DNA of 64,000 nt from Apostichopus japonicus (taxonomy: Eukaryota; Echinodermata; Holothuroidea; Aspidochirotida; Stichopodidae): the NCBI RefSeq assembly GCF_037975245.1, contig NC_092570.1, positions 1,743,501-1,807,500 of the forward strand, given 5' to 3'. A model generated the notes under the pieces. It did no database searches. It saw only the letters and a list, made by a program, of their open reading frames with translations, and had not been told where the DNA came from. Both the position numbers and the translations under genes were made by a program. Of the stretch, positions 37,620 through 50,104 are shown piece after piece (the first letter of the stretch is position 1; each line of letters begins with the position of its first letter).

Positions 37620-40600
37620 GATTTAACATATCTTTGCCGGAAAGATCTTTCATTATACTTTAGGTAAAACATCGTATCAGCTGGTGTATATTCTTACGTC
37701 ATACGTGGCATAGGTTTTAGTATTTTATAGTCACTGAAAAACGTGGACTTTCAAAATCTGATAAATGTCATGTAAAAAGAACAGATATAGCCTTTATTAT
37801 GTATGGTACAGATAAAGACTACATTGTGTAAAAAAAACGAAGAAATAAAAGTCAGTAATTTTTAACATATTGTTTTTAGCATGAAGACACGACTGGTTTC
37901 TGAAAACCTGTTCTAGCGTTTTCATTCCCATACGCTCCCCACCCCCCCCCCTTCCCTCACACAATTCCTTCAAAATGGAAAGAAGAAGGAATTACGATGG
38001 AAGTCAACATAATTTAATTATATGTAGTAATGATCATACACCCCGATGAAAATTTGGGAATAGCGGGTTTTCGAACATTTGCATCTTAATTTTTAATTAA
38101 TATCACTACAATCCTCGTCAATTCTTTTCCAGAATTAATCGTATCTCAAATAATTCTATAACACTAAACGTTTAAGCTCCATCCTTCCTAATCTATCAAG
38201 TTTGATCAAATATATCGAATTATGATTTGCAGCTCTATCACTCAACAGATCAATCAATTAATCAATCAATTAATCAAACGACCATTCAACTCTATTTTTT
38301 TGTTAATAAACCGAAAATCTCAAATTTGATAAAACCCAGTTTTTTTCCCCCATTCAACAATTTGGAATTAATAATCAATTTGACTAGACTTCCAATAAAA
38401 GTATATATTTTATCGGATCAGTATCGTCCGCGGAGAGTATACGTCGGTCCCAAGAGACCCCTGACACTCTAGTTCATTATTAGATACTTGGGCATCTATT
38501 ATGATGTCACAAGTACATATCTCTTCAATGTGATTCAATATATAATATAATACCATCATAATTGTATACTACGTGTGCATTATGTGTGTAGATTACAGGG
38601 ACAGCATATTATACATGCGGTACATTAGCCATAAGTGTATGAAAAGGTATTACCGAATCACCCAGCACCTACTTTAACCCCCCTCCTCTCCCCCTTCCCG
38701 CCCTAAAGAAAAATAATACTAATTGATTTTATCATATTGGTAAAATAAGTAGAAATTCGTTGCCTTTTTTTAAAAAAATCTCTAAATCAAACTAGTTTAA
38801 TTTTCAAAATTCATCTTAAATATACTTAATTATTGTCCCGATCCGTCCTTATCTTGCTATCCAAGCGATTCTTTATTTGCATAATTCTAATTTTTGTATG
38901 GAAATATATAAAACTACCCTTGCATATAAGTCTTTCTTTTTTTACTAATTCTAGAAGCATGCATCTTGTTTCCATTTTATATAACTTTACACCCCCTACG
39001 ATTATAGCAAAAATGAACTGAAAATTCCGTTTTCGTCGGGTCAGCGATGCTCGATGCAATAAGTAGTTTGTACTGAACATTTGTCGGACGACAGTCCGTA
39101 TGAAACGAAATTAAAATGTTTTTATTTATTTCATTTCTTTTTATTTGACATTTGCCCTAGTGAGAACAAAAAATTATTGGGGTATGATAATGTATTGGAC
39201 AACTTTTGCTCCAATCAAAATAAAGAAACAAGTAAAACAAAAATGTATTAACAGAATTTAAATACTTTCACTTACCTTATTCTTTCCACCTCGACTTAAG
39301 TTTGTTTGTTTTTTTCTTGCAAAAATCCGGTTTTTCTCTCTTTTCACAGTACACAACAAGAATATTTCCAAACTCGTCTTTTAACTACTTTCTTTTTCAA
39401 AAGTTTCTGTGTATCTAGCTGTCCCTCAGACCGTTAAAACAATGACTTCTGATTATTTTTGTTCTCTCTTTCAAACGTTCGCACTGCTTGTTACGTGTAA
39501 GACTGAGAAAATGATTTCCCGCGCAAACCATATAAATCTTTTTGGGTACCGACAGTATCGGAGTCGCTATAGTGAGTGGGCGGGAGTGTGGCTCCCTCTT
39601 TTGCCTGTTGTGGAGTCTGCACGTAAGAGAGTATAGTAGTATTTTCGCCCAATTTCACTCCATCCTACGTATAAACGGCGGTAATGACTAACGGATGCCG
39701 AGAAGAAGAGGGATAAGGAAACAAAAACAATAAATAAAAGGACGAAATAATCACGTAAAAGGCAGTGAAGATGATGGTAACGACGAATACGCTAATATCC
39801 GCTAAGTTCAAATCTATTTGCGTATACAGTAGGCGGAAACAAGGAGTCTTAACTTACGATAGTAAAAGAAAATATGCACGAGACGTAAAAGATTGTTAAA
39901 TACAATCACGTGATCAAATTGAAAAGAGAATAAAGCATGTGGGGTTGTCTGAGTGACGGCACGGAGATTTCGAAATGTATTTTGTTTTTACCTTCTTTCT
40001 TTTTTTAAAATAATTTGCAGTAATAAACGGGGGAAAAAATTGTCACAGAATGGTAAAAAAAAAAGACAGTAAGCGAGACAGAAGTAGTTGAGAAGTTGAT
40101 TAACTTTTTGACCAAATGTAAATGATGAAATGATGGATCATTTTTTGTTAATCAAAGATATGAATATATTTGCCATATTTCGGTGTTGATTTATGAATAT
40201 TCATATAGAACTAGGGCATGACATAGTGAAACATAATGGAGCATCACACGTTGGTATAGTCTGCCTTACGCAGATCATTATACAATGAGAAAATGTGGAA
40301 TAAACACAAAAGGGGCATCACGTGATAGTATCGTGATGGTATATTGAATTCAATTAATGCCAACAAGCATGAAAGCTTGTTAATACAAATATTGTTACGA
40401 AAGTATAAAGATTAAGCAAATAAATAAAATAAAACTGTCAACCCCCCCCCCCCCCATCGTGACCAGTTTAGCATAGATAGCTAAACGTTATAGTCATTTT
40501 TATAGTGACTTAAAATATAGGAAAACTGTATTGTGTAGTATGCTGGTGTACGCGGTATAAAAACATAACGTGCCCCCTAACTGTGCGTACGTGTCCCCTA

Positions 40601-43600
40601 ATTGTGTGTATACGTGTCCCTGACTGTGCGTACTGTTGTATACATAGGTAGCTGCACAGATCGTCACTTTAAGTTGCCGTGTTCGAGAAGTCATCTTGTA
40701 ATAACTGTTTAAGAAAGCAATTTAATTCACATAAACTCGACGGAAGCGGTTAGAATTTATTAAGCGAGCGAATCGATTGAAAGAATTGGGACAAAAGATC
40801 ATGACATTTTGTAATTTGAGGCACTTTTAGGACTATTTTACCCATTCACTGGAATCAGACAGTTTAGCATTTAATGTTATATGCGCGAAATCAGGGTAAA
40901 TATTTTATTACTCTAACTGTTTTGACTAATGGCCTTTTACTGATCTCATGATAAATCAGATCAAAGCATCGGTGAAATCACGTAGTTGAAGAATATAAAA
41001 CGAAAACGACGTAGCAAAATAAAATAGGTCTTCTTTATCTTCATCTTTGACAGAATATTTGTTATTAAGCAAAGCAAATTTGCTATACCCTATCCTAATA
41101 TATTGGAAATAAATCTCGTCCATTAACAATTGAGATCCAAAAGTCTCCCTACCTATGTTCCTAAACATATTGCCTATATGTAATGTAAATAAAATCTTAT
41201 ATAGCGCACTACGCGCGATGCATCTGTGCGCTTTACAAACAATCTAGAAAATACAATGCCATGAAACAATAAATTTTATTTATATTTACTAAAATATTGA
41301 AAAAGATATTCAGTATTCTATTTCTTATTTATCCATTTTTTTTATATAAAATCTCAAGTTCAAATTCTGTCAATAAACGCTCTGTCTCGTTCTTATCTGA
41401 GAATTCAAACTTCTGAAAACTATTTACCTTTAACCCAAAGTAATCCTATCATGTATACCGTTTCTACGTAATTTTCATCAAATCGTTTGATTTTGATATT
41501 TCTAAAACGGGATTTTTTTTCCTAAATATTTTGAATTTAATATTTACATTTTGGAGTTACATATAAAAAGATACACAGGAGAGGGAAAGAAGAGAGTAAA
41601 TGTATCCATCTGACAGATTAATGGATAAAAATACATCAGCATATGGTCTCAAATGTGGTATAAAATGGTAATGAACCGTTAAAGATGTACACACGTGGGT
41701 TTGAATTAGTTTAGAGTGGTATAAATGCAAGGACTCGACTAGTGTATATGCGTGTCAATGCGTGTACTTCTTCTATGAGAATGTCTTTATAAAAAAATAT
41801 CAAAGTTTAATATATAAACATCAACATGCTAGGTGTGTAACTACCAAGAAAAGGAGACCGGCCAGTTGGCGGAACGGGGAGGGTAGGGGTGGATGGGGGG
41901 GGACCTACTTACATGTGTAAACTTATATTATGAACGTTTGATTAGTTTGCTTTAAAGCGATTTGAAATGACTACACTTATATTTTTAGAATATTTGATTT
42001 AAATGAGACTGTTCTGAATCAATTAAAAATTCATGAAGACGAAGAATATTTGTCTGTAAGGTATTGATTACATTGTCCTGATCGAGAGGAATTTGCAGTA
42101 TTATATTTTCAAGGTGAAAACGAAAACAAATGTACGTAAAATTTTCTTTTCTTAAAGTAACAAGTTACAAAGTAGCATATAGACCGGAAAATTAACATTA
42201 TTACACTGTACTAAATAAAGTCTCTTGACGTGAATTTCACTTTATCTCAATATGGGCCAGAGTTTTCCACGTGGAACCGGCCCGCAAAAAAAAATCGGCC
42301 CACAATCTTGCTGTAATAAAATATTCGGACTTTTAAGATCTTATACTTCTCAGCTCCTTACCAGGATGTAACCGTCACTCTGCGCGTTGCCCAACCTATG
42401 GGGGTAGTGCGCGTTTGATTATGTGTGACCCTTTGGTCTTACCAACGAAATTAGCATGGCCCACGTGCGGCCAAAAATTAATTCAGAAGCCCAGCTGTAG
42501 CCCTATGCAAAATGAACAAAGTTACGCATCTGACACATCACCATTGGCTGTTCCCTTTATTCTGTTGCCGCCCGACACAGGTAGGGGGGGTAAAAAGCAT
42601 GGGAGGTAGGGGATGGGGGAATCCAGAGAACCTCGTCAAGCCCACGAAGCTATGAAATTGGTAAGAGGAACATTTTATGAGTGTAACACTATCGGGTTGC
42701 TACGGCCGGTGGACGTATACACACGAAGTCTTTTAGACAGTATTATTATGTTGTAACATCAGAGAAAACAAGAACTCGAAATTTCAATGAAAGGTAAGAT
42801 TCCTGTTGAAATTGTAAATATTTTACCGAAGGGCCCTTTTTCTCTTAATTTTTTTTTACATGGAAACTGATTTTTCCTTCGCTGCCTGGAGAAGTTGTTT
42901 CTGCTCACAACAAAACTATATCTAAGAAAAACATTTGCAATAATGTATTTTTTTCTTTTCTTTTCTTTTCTTACCAAGTTTTTCGTACTTTAGGCTTAAT
43001 ATATTCATGATTCAATTTGGTCCCTTGGCAGGGAACAGTTTCTTAATTTTATTTTGAAATAAATATGTTTTTTCTTGTCGATAATGTTGGCAAATTTCTG
43101 TTCATATTTATTGAGTCCCATAGTAGTTTCAGATATCATCAAAGCTTTTAGGAAATTCAAGAGAAAGTGAGAATGTAGAATCAAAACTTAGCTTGAACTC
43201 GCCTAACTGGCTAGGTCACGTTCCATAAATTTTGTCAAAGAAATTCGAGAAAAATTACAGAATGAGAAGCTTTTTCGAATCTTCAAGAACATAGAAATAT
43301 GTAAGAGACTAAAATCCAATTTTTAAAGAGATCGTATACGGTTGGGAAAACCGACCTTAATAGACTAGAACGAAATGATTAGAGAACAAAGTATGAATAA
43401 TAATTATAAAGAAAAGACACTAATTATACAGTGTGTTAGTTTTTTCTCAACTATAAAGTGTAAGTACGAGAGGATGTAACACATATTAGAAGGTCGTTAA
43501 ACCCTGAGTTTATCATAAAAACACACAGGGAATTTGAAACTTGACTAAAACATATTAAAAAAAAATTAGGAAGACAGAATATATATAAATAAAATATATA

Positions 43601-43840
43601 ATATAAGTGGAACCAATAAGATATATTCTAAATTGCTCACGGGGGGGGGGGGGAATATTTTCATAAGCAAAATCGTGGTTGGTTTTGTAACGTTCCAGAT
43701 CATAAATTTCTCTTTCTTTTCATGTCTTAAAGGTTAGGTATCCTATCTAATTCCGCTAGTGTCTCTCGTCGATTTATAGAGTCAATGCGGAAGGCGCACC
43801 ATTATGTATTACGTAAACTTTTGAGTCAACCGGCAACTAA
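37620..43840. other. Unique AT-rich DNA, no gene recognised
   Basis: Long stretch with only short unrecognised frames. Landmarks: (TCAA)-rich words near 38245-38280, C14 at 40442-40455 and G13 at 43641-43653. A slightly GC-richer patch at 42255-42600 carries a 64-codon frame that ends at an ACAG-GTAGG junction reminiscent of an exon edge, but no family is recognised. Confidence 0.45.
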
Positions 43841-43844
43841 GAAA

Positions 43845-43900
43845 TGACGTCACACGATGTGTCTATTCCAGAGTCTGGCGAAACACGTTAAAGGTAATTT
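43845..43900 (-). repeat. Possible diverged family A repeat, copy 4
   Basis: On the plus strand TGACGTCA (43845-43852) is followed by TTCCAGAG (43866) and TTAAAGGTAAT (43888). These are the same words in the same order as at 58737-58800, with shorter spacing. This is too short for certainty. Confidence 0.3.
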
Positions 43901-45048
43901 GGTCAACGTGTATCTATGACATCCCACCTGTTTGCTATGCAAGCTCAAAAGGTATACAAAGCATGACAATTTCAAATAATGTTATCTCAAAGACGAAATT
44001 TTAAAAATTTAGTCCAAATTTCACAGGGATGCATAGAACATATGTTACATATTCATGAGTCAAACATAAATATTCAACTTAGCCATTCATTTTAACGAGT
44101 CACTTTGAAATGTACGTATAATATTAACTTTGACTTTGTACCAATTATATCAATCCCTAAAATGTCTTTTTCCAATTCCCAAAGCTTTATAATAATTATT
44201 TCCTATCCCTTTAAGGTATTTCTTTCCCAAATCAGACTCTACTATATCAAAGAAACAAAAAACTAGGCAGAGTAGAGAGAGAGAAAAAACATTGCCTTCC
44301 ACCATAGTCGTCTGCTCGTGTTTCAACCTTCCGTGTCATTATACACGATTTTGCATTAAATGAAGAAAAAATAGGGAAAGAACTAAATGATCATATCAGC
44401 TCCAGTCATTGTGAATTTCTAATTAAACTCTGAATTAAGCGCAAAACTTGGCGCCATATTATGAGGACATGAACATATTTTTCATGATAAAGAGCTTCTT
44501 AAAAACCAAAAAACAAAATATGAAAAAGGAGAAAATGATCTATAATTTGTTATATGTTAAGTAATCGAGATAAGAGACTTATACGACTGCACTTGGATTA
44601 CATTTTTCTGTAAAGAAATTCCAAACGGTCGAATTCATGAATCTATATTTCGAAATCTATATCTATTATTGTTTTTGTATTTATTATATGGGCAATTCCA
44701 TGATGGAGGGGACATGGCCTAAAAATAAGAAGTGTCAGTTTTCAACCTGCTATCAGTCTAATGTTGTAGTATACATATCTAAGTTTGTGGAATAAGTAAG
44801 CAATTTTTCTCCAACACTCAAATTTTGAATACATGGCTCAATTAATCAAGGAGGATGAGAGCTCAAAATAATCCTGAAAATGCATCATACATTTCATTCC
44901 ATCCTATATGATACTCATCAGATATTATTTAATAGTTTTATTATATGTTACTATAGATACTCCTGTTGACTGTGTTATGACAGAAAAACATTTCAAAATT
45001 TCTTCATGACAACTTCAGAACAGACATTTTTCAGGCTTCAATCACTGA

Positions 45049-45266
45049 TGTAACGTGAGTAACCGAAAAAACAACTTTTTCTGTATGTGACATTTCTGTA
45101 ACAAGTGGAAATCTGATAACCATAATTTCGTTAGTACTCATAGTCCCAAGTGTGGAAACAAGATCACTAATGAGGAGAGACCCATCATGTGTGAGTGATA
45201 GATCACTGAAATCTGTAACGTGAGTAACCGTGTAACGTGAGTAACCAATGTGTAACGTGAGTAACC
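45049..45266 (+). repeat. Left cluster of GTAACGTGAGTAACC motifs (four copies)
   Basis: Copies at 45049-45064, 45214-45229, 45231-45246 and 45251-45266, all in the same orientation, three of them almost head to tail. The motif has a dyad flavour (GTAAC-GTGA-GTAACC). Position inside the transposon and repetition suggest binding sites for the transposase, by analogy with subterminal repeats of other DNA transposons. Within the window this full motif occurs only inside the element. Confidence 0.9.
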
Positions 45267-45497
45267 AAGCTAACACACTGAGACAATGCAGGAAATGCCT
45301 ATTATTGTCTTGTAAATAATTGCTCAATAAGAGAGGGCAGTGGGGGTTTGGGCTAGGGTTAGTACAACACCTGGAGAGTACTCTCCCATCACCCATGAAG
45401 AAGATTCAGCAAGAAGCTCGGAGGGTGGCCACTAGATGACAAGTTGCCTCCTCCTGCATATTTCAACCTAGAGCGGGAAAGGGCTGGATCCACTTCC

Positions 45498-45883
45498 TTC
45501 AATTCTACGAAGGCCCTGATACAAATAGACTACTCTGAGAACTACACATGTGTATCTCAAGATGAAACCCAGACTGCCCACTGGAACCAATGACAGGTGA
45601 GCCTGTTCACAGTAGCAGCATGGCACTCCGGTTCCCTCCATTCCAGTGTTGTGGCATCAGACAGCCTGGTACACTCCAAGGATACAGTTATGGCATATGT
45701 GGACAAAGTCATTGATGGCCTAACCCAAGATTTTTAGTCTGTATTTGTCTGGTCGGATGGTCCGGCTTCACAACTTAAGAACAGATTCCTCGCTGCTGCT
45801 ATTATCCGCCTTCAAGATGAGCACAATCTCAAGATTCTGTGGATGGGATTGGTGGAGCAGTGAAGCGTCGTGCATGGAGCTAA
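45498..45883 (+). pseudogene. Broken DDE-like transposase (catalytic region)
   Basis: In one frame from 45498: ALIQIDYSENYTCVSQDE, QTAHW, VVASDSLVHSKDTVMAYVDK, then VFVWSDGPASQLKNRFLAAA and HNLKILW, with in-frame stops after HWNQ and after TQDF. The next piece, DGIGGAVKRRAW (45842-45877), is in another frame. The DYSENY and WSDGP-Q-KN aspartates and the DGIGG-VKR block are hallmarks of a widespread but poorly named metazoan transposase-like family. In that family a SHGKG-type segment separates LKILW-like and DGIGG-like blocks; here the two blocks abut, so about 12 residues are missing. Two stops, one deletion and a frameshift make it inactive. Further frames to about 46300 (AEIEARNSELG) are probably its C-terminal part. 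Confidence 0.75.
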
Positions 45884-45901
45884 GTCAAATCTTGGAAGGC
45901 A

Positions 45902-46304
45902 TTACCAATGCAAAAAAGCAATGAGCAGCAACCACTGGGATGCCCAAGGTGGACACCCATACTGATGCCGCAAGCTGAAATTGAGGCGAGAAATAGCGAA
46001 CTCGGTCTGAAATCTGTATTTGAGAATGCCAAGCAAATTGTTGGAATGGTCAGTAAACATCACTTGCAGGTACAGAACAAGGATGTCATCTCCTTCACCA
46101 TTACAGATGATGGCAACAGCTCTGCTGAAAGGAATACTCCCCATGGAGATGGGGAGGCCACAGAAAAATGAAACCTGCTCAGGGAGTGGCAATGCTGGTA
46201 TAGAACTCGATATAGACTGGTATGCCGCTGAATACAAAGCGGTATTGTACCCCCCTTGTAATAGCAGCAAAGGGGGAACCAGAACGACGTACAAGTGTCA
46301 GTGA
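45902..46304 (+). pseudogene. Probable C-terminal remnant of the same transposase
   Basis: Two overlapping plus-strand frames (45908-46171 and 46020-46304) carry protein-like text. The first has PQAEIEARNSELGLKSVF and KHHLQVQNKDVISFTITDDG; the second ends near GNAGIELDIDWYAAEYK. They follow directly after the DGIGG-VKR block and have no starts or stops of their own that make sense, so I read them as the frameshifted tail of the broken transposase. The antisense frames over the same DNA are shadows. Confidence 0.45.
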
Positions 46305-46855
46305 TGCAGCCAGCTGGGCCCAATTAAAAATGGCTAAACCCAAGTCTGCAGTATCTCAGGGAGAAACTCATCACCAAACTTGATGCACCAACCTTGGCCA
46401 ATAACCGTGGGCACTTCAAATTTTCTGTCACCTTTTGAAGACTGAACGAATTAGCTCTCTTCCAAAGCCGCTTCCAAACTTTACCCAATGTTCAATTGAT
46501 ATGTTAACAATTTCCTATTGGTTCATGGTTTTTGTTCAGTTGGCCTGTTACTTCCCAGAGAGATTTAGTTCCCTTAGTATTATATTCTGGGTAAATTCAA
46601 GTTTGACAAACTGCTAGTCCTCAAATAAAACTTAGTTACAATGTTTAGAATTTGTTGCCGATTTGTGAAGATATGATTCATGCATTATCTGAAAAAGACA
46701 TGGTATATCTCATTTAGATTGTGATATTATTGAATTACACTGGAGAAGATGTTCAAAATGTCAATTCCACTGATATATGGGTGTTTCCTAGTCATTATCC
46801 AGCAGCAAGTTCCTCACGGACTCTGATTCCCTATGTATTGTATAGGTGGACAAAC

Positions 46856-47254
46856 TGTAACGTGAGTAACCGTAACGTGAGTAACCGGTGAATGCTTCAT
46901 TTTCACCAAGACAGGAAAACCAGATGTGATTTTGATTGTGTTCAGTATTTTTATCATCACCTAAGGTCCAAAAAACATGTATCCATTTTCTTTAAATATA
47001 TCCAGTATGAGGACACTTTTTGAGTGAAGTTAAATTTTGGCGTCGGGGTGATTTTCAAATGTAACGTGAGTAACCGACACTTTCATGTACCTATCTCCTA
47101 CAAGAAACAAGATAATCAAATTGTGTTTTCGCCAATGTTGAGGTAAATTAGTTACCCTATCAATGCATAGAGAGCAGTCATTCAAATTAAAGATTGGTGA
47201 AGCTATCAAACCATTTGTGAGCGAAAGTCTTCAAAAATGTAACGTGAGTAACCG
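46856..47254 (+). repeat. Right cluster of GTAACGTGAGTAACC motifs (four copies)
   Basis: Copies at 46856-46871, 46872-46886, 47060-47075 and 47239-47254, same orientation as the left cluster. The last copy is directly followed by the right inverted terminus (GTGGAATTGCCC), so the motif is subterminal on this side. Confidence 0.9.
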
Positions 47255-47651
47255 TGGAATTGCCCATATGCTATTCATAATTGGTGAATTTTAACTGTTC
47301 TAACGGCTATGATGTTTAATTAAAACATAAAGGAATTGTTTTAAATTGGTTTCTTCATAATTTGCAATAATCAGAAGAATTTAAATTATGGTTTAAAGAA
47401 GAAAAAAGCATATTATAGCCAGGGCAGGAATTCTTTCAATTCTGCGTGTGATTTATTAATGCGTTTCATTCTATCTCAGACAACTTCTTTGTCACAGGTA
47501 TTCAACTTGTGAGGGAACATCTGGCCCGTAACTGGGCAAAGTAACTAGAGTGTATAGTGGATTGTGGACTACAATTTCCAGGCCAACTGTCCACAAAACA
47601 AGAGCCATCATCAAATCGATGGACACTTTTAATTGTTACGAACAATCATCA

Positions 47652-48105
47652 AAGATAGAACCTGGCCACGAAAACCAAATAACTATTGATTCACTCTCAA
47701 CCACAGTCTCTTACATTGAGGTGTTAACCATGTGTATATGACGGTGAGACATTATACTAATTGAAAAAAAGTCACTCAAGATAGAGCCTGGCCACGAAAA
47801 CCAAATAACTATTGATTCACTCTCAACCACAGTCTCTTACATTGAGATGTTTACCATGTGAATAGGATGGTGAGACGTTCTACTTATTAAAGACAAGTTA
47901 CCCAAGATAGAATCTGGTCATGAAAAACCAAATAACTATTGATTCACTCTCAATCACAGTCTCTTACATTGAGATGTTAACCATATGAATATGACGGTGA
48001 GACGTTCTACTTATTAAAGACAAGTCACCCAAGATAGAGCCTGGCCGCGAAGATCAAATAACTCGATCCACTCTCAACTCTAGTCCCTTACTTTGAGACT
48101 AAACA
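47652..48105 (+). repeat. 126-bp tandem repeat, about 3.6 units
   Basis: Units begin (AAGATAGA-CCTGG) at 47652, 47778, 47904 and 48031, a 126-127-bp period; the last is truncated and more diverged. Each unit includes CAAATAACTATTGATTCACT, CAGTCTCTTACATTGAG, a block ending CGGTGAGACGTTCTA and CAAGTCACCC. It begins about 390 bp after the DNA transposon ends. The 63-codon frame over unit 1 is not kept in the others, so it is not coding. Confidence 0.93.
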
Positions 48106-49990
48106 GTATATGTATACAACGATATTACGACCAGTGAGGTATATCAAGCGTCCATTGTATAGGTAATAAATATTAACTAGAAATGATCAGGTTAAAAGCT
48201 TATGAGCGATGTACCTGTTCATTACCTTATTCTGAGCAGAACAGACATGACCTTAGCTTCAATGCTTATTGTGAACTGACAGTATACGGTTACGATGGCC
48301 ACGTTTTATCAATTTTTACAAAACTCTGTCTTTATAACTCAATTATGACGAATACCATTGTAATGCTAGTAATCGTATAGGCTTATTAAAACTCCATTGT
48401 TTTAGTAACTTGTACTAATGTTACTATTACACTGTTATATATGGTATGCTGTGTGACAAAAAGTATATTCGAGAATGCTTGCATGGCATTTCTGTAATTC
48501 CTGTTGTTCCTTTCATGGTTATGGTTTTTCTTGACATTTCCAACCAGAATATATGTCCTTTGTATTTTATTCACAACCCTGATTGGCCCTTTACTGATGA
48601 ACAACATAAATTATTCCCATGTTTTCTCTGTCACAGTTAGGCTTAATAGGATATATCCACTAGAAAGTGCATTTTCATTAAAAAAAATAATTAAAAAAAA
48701 AAAGAATACATTTCCTACGTGTATATCCTTCACAAGCCAGAACAATTCTTATTGTTTTTTCGTAGCGAGGGTGTGAATCATTAATTGATATTACGACTTT
48801 ACTTAATAAATAATTCATTAATAGTATATTAGATGTCTCACCTGATAAATTATTACCACAATTAAGCTTTTAATTGGCTGGATGCCTCAAGTTAACGACA
48901 GAGTCAGATTAACAAGAATTTACTAAAAACCGCCGAGTATTTACTGTATCTTTCGTCACCTTTATATGTATGTATGTGTTTGATTTACAATGGAATAAGA
49001 ATAATGCGTAAAAAAGCACACAGTACCAAGCAAAGGCGTTGAAAGCTAGGTCGGGTCCCGGGAAAATGAAGTCACGATGTAATGAAGTCATTACTTCCTT
49101 ATGTAGGCCTCGATCATTAAAATAATATAATATGGTCTCTTTCCTATACATTACCCTTAGCTACGTCCTCGTAGCTACGGTAGTTGCAAGGGGGGGGGGG
49201 CGAGACCTCTAAAGATGGACGCAAGTTTGTTTTAATGCATACAATTATTTGAAAGAAAAAGAGTTACATTGTGACAAGGTTGTATAAATAACTTTACCCC
49301 ACATCTCATATATCTCTACATATAGAAAACAATACATTCGGCAACAGATATGAATGTATTTATTAGATGAGCCTATATACTATATTTACATACAAGATCA
49401 ATGGCCTTGGCGTCATCGCACCCCGAACGAAAAAAAAAGAAGAAAAGAGAAAACAAATGCATCACTAAAGTTAGATTTGAAATATTTTCAAACTTCCTTC
49501 CAAAATAAAAGTCAAATTATAATAAATATGCAAATCATAAAAAAACGAGGGGGGCGGGGGGAGGGGGCCTCTCTCTAAATATAAATATAAATGAACAAAT
49601 AAATATTACACCGTATACTTTAACTGCATGTATAAACTTCGATGAGCAAGGAAAACAAAAAAGGTCGTTGTTTCGCTGTATTTTGTTTCCTCCCCTGTCC
49701 CCCATCCCCCCCCCCCTCTTCATCTTCTTTTCTTTCGTTCATTTTGAGTCGGCAATATCGATGATTGCTCTTCCGAAACATTATTACGGGAAATCAACTC
49801 GCTAATACCAGCGATACATCATTCAATAAAAAAGCAATAATCTGGAATCCCACAGAAACAAAACAAAACCTTCTACGAGACTTGGCGTATTAAATTGACG
49901 GAAATTAAGGCGATAGCTTGTTTCCTATTGAGATGTATTAGAGGCAGTTAAACGGCAGTTTATCTTTCGATGAAATAAAGAGATAATATA
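48106..49990. other. Non-coding stretch, nothing recognised
   Basis: Short unrecognised frames only. G11 at 49190-49200 and a G-rich patch at 49549-49568. A word near 49034 (AAAGGCGTTGAAAGCTAGG) faintly resembles a hAT-type end, but no partner end was found. Confidence 0.5.
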
Positions 49991-50102
49991 CATACATATA
50001 CATATACACACACACATACACACGCATATATAAATATATATATATGTGTGTGTGTATATGTATATATATATATGTATATATATATACATACATATATATA
50101 TC
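49991..50102 (+). repeat. Complex TA/CA/TG microsatellite
   Basis: Alternating purine-pyrimidine tract of TATACA, CACACA, TATATA and TGTGTG words over about 110 bp. Such tracts can adopt left-handed DNA. No coding value; the Tyr/Ile frame across it is an artefact. Confidence 0.9.
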
Positions 50103-50104
50103 CC

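Larger units (their letters stand above)
44690..47265 (+). mobile_element. Decayed DNA transposon with 11-bp inverted ends and ATAT duplications
   Basis: The element starts GGGCAATTCCA (44690-44700) and ends TGGAATTGCCC (47255-47265), an exact 11-bp inverted repeat. ATAT flanks it on both sides (44686-44689 and 47266-47269), fitting a 4-bp (or AT-dinucleotide) target duplication. Inside are a broken transposase (45498-45883 and perhaps on to about 46300) and eight copies of a 15-bp motif, four in the left third and four towards the right end, the last abutting the right terminus. Sequence between the ends is clearly less AT-rich than the flanks. Sola elements use 4-bp duplications (family knowledge), but I cannot assign a superfamily. 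It has no intact product and would be non-autonomous now. Confidence 0.85.

Noticed and set aside
42415-42609. A 64-codon frame ending at a GTAGG junction, as a possible exon
   Set aside because: No acceptor, phase partner or protein similarity could be recognised; left as a note only.
45031-45396. 121-codon minus-strand frame with repeated TVTHVT words
   Set aside because: Antisense of the GTAACGTGAGTAACC motifs and of the transposase strand.
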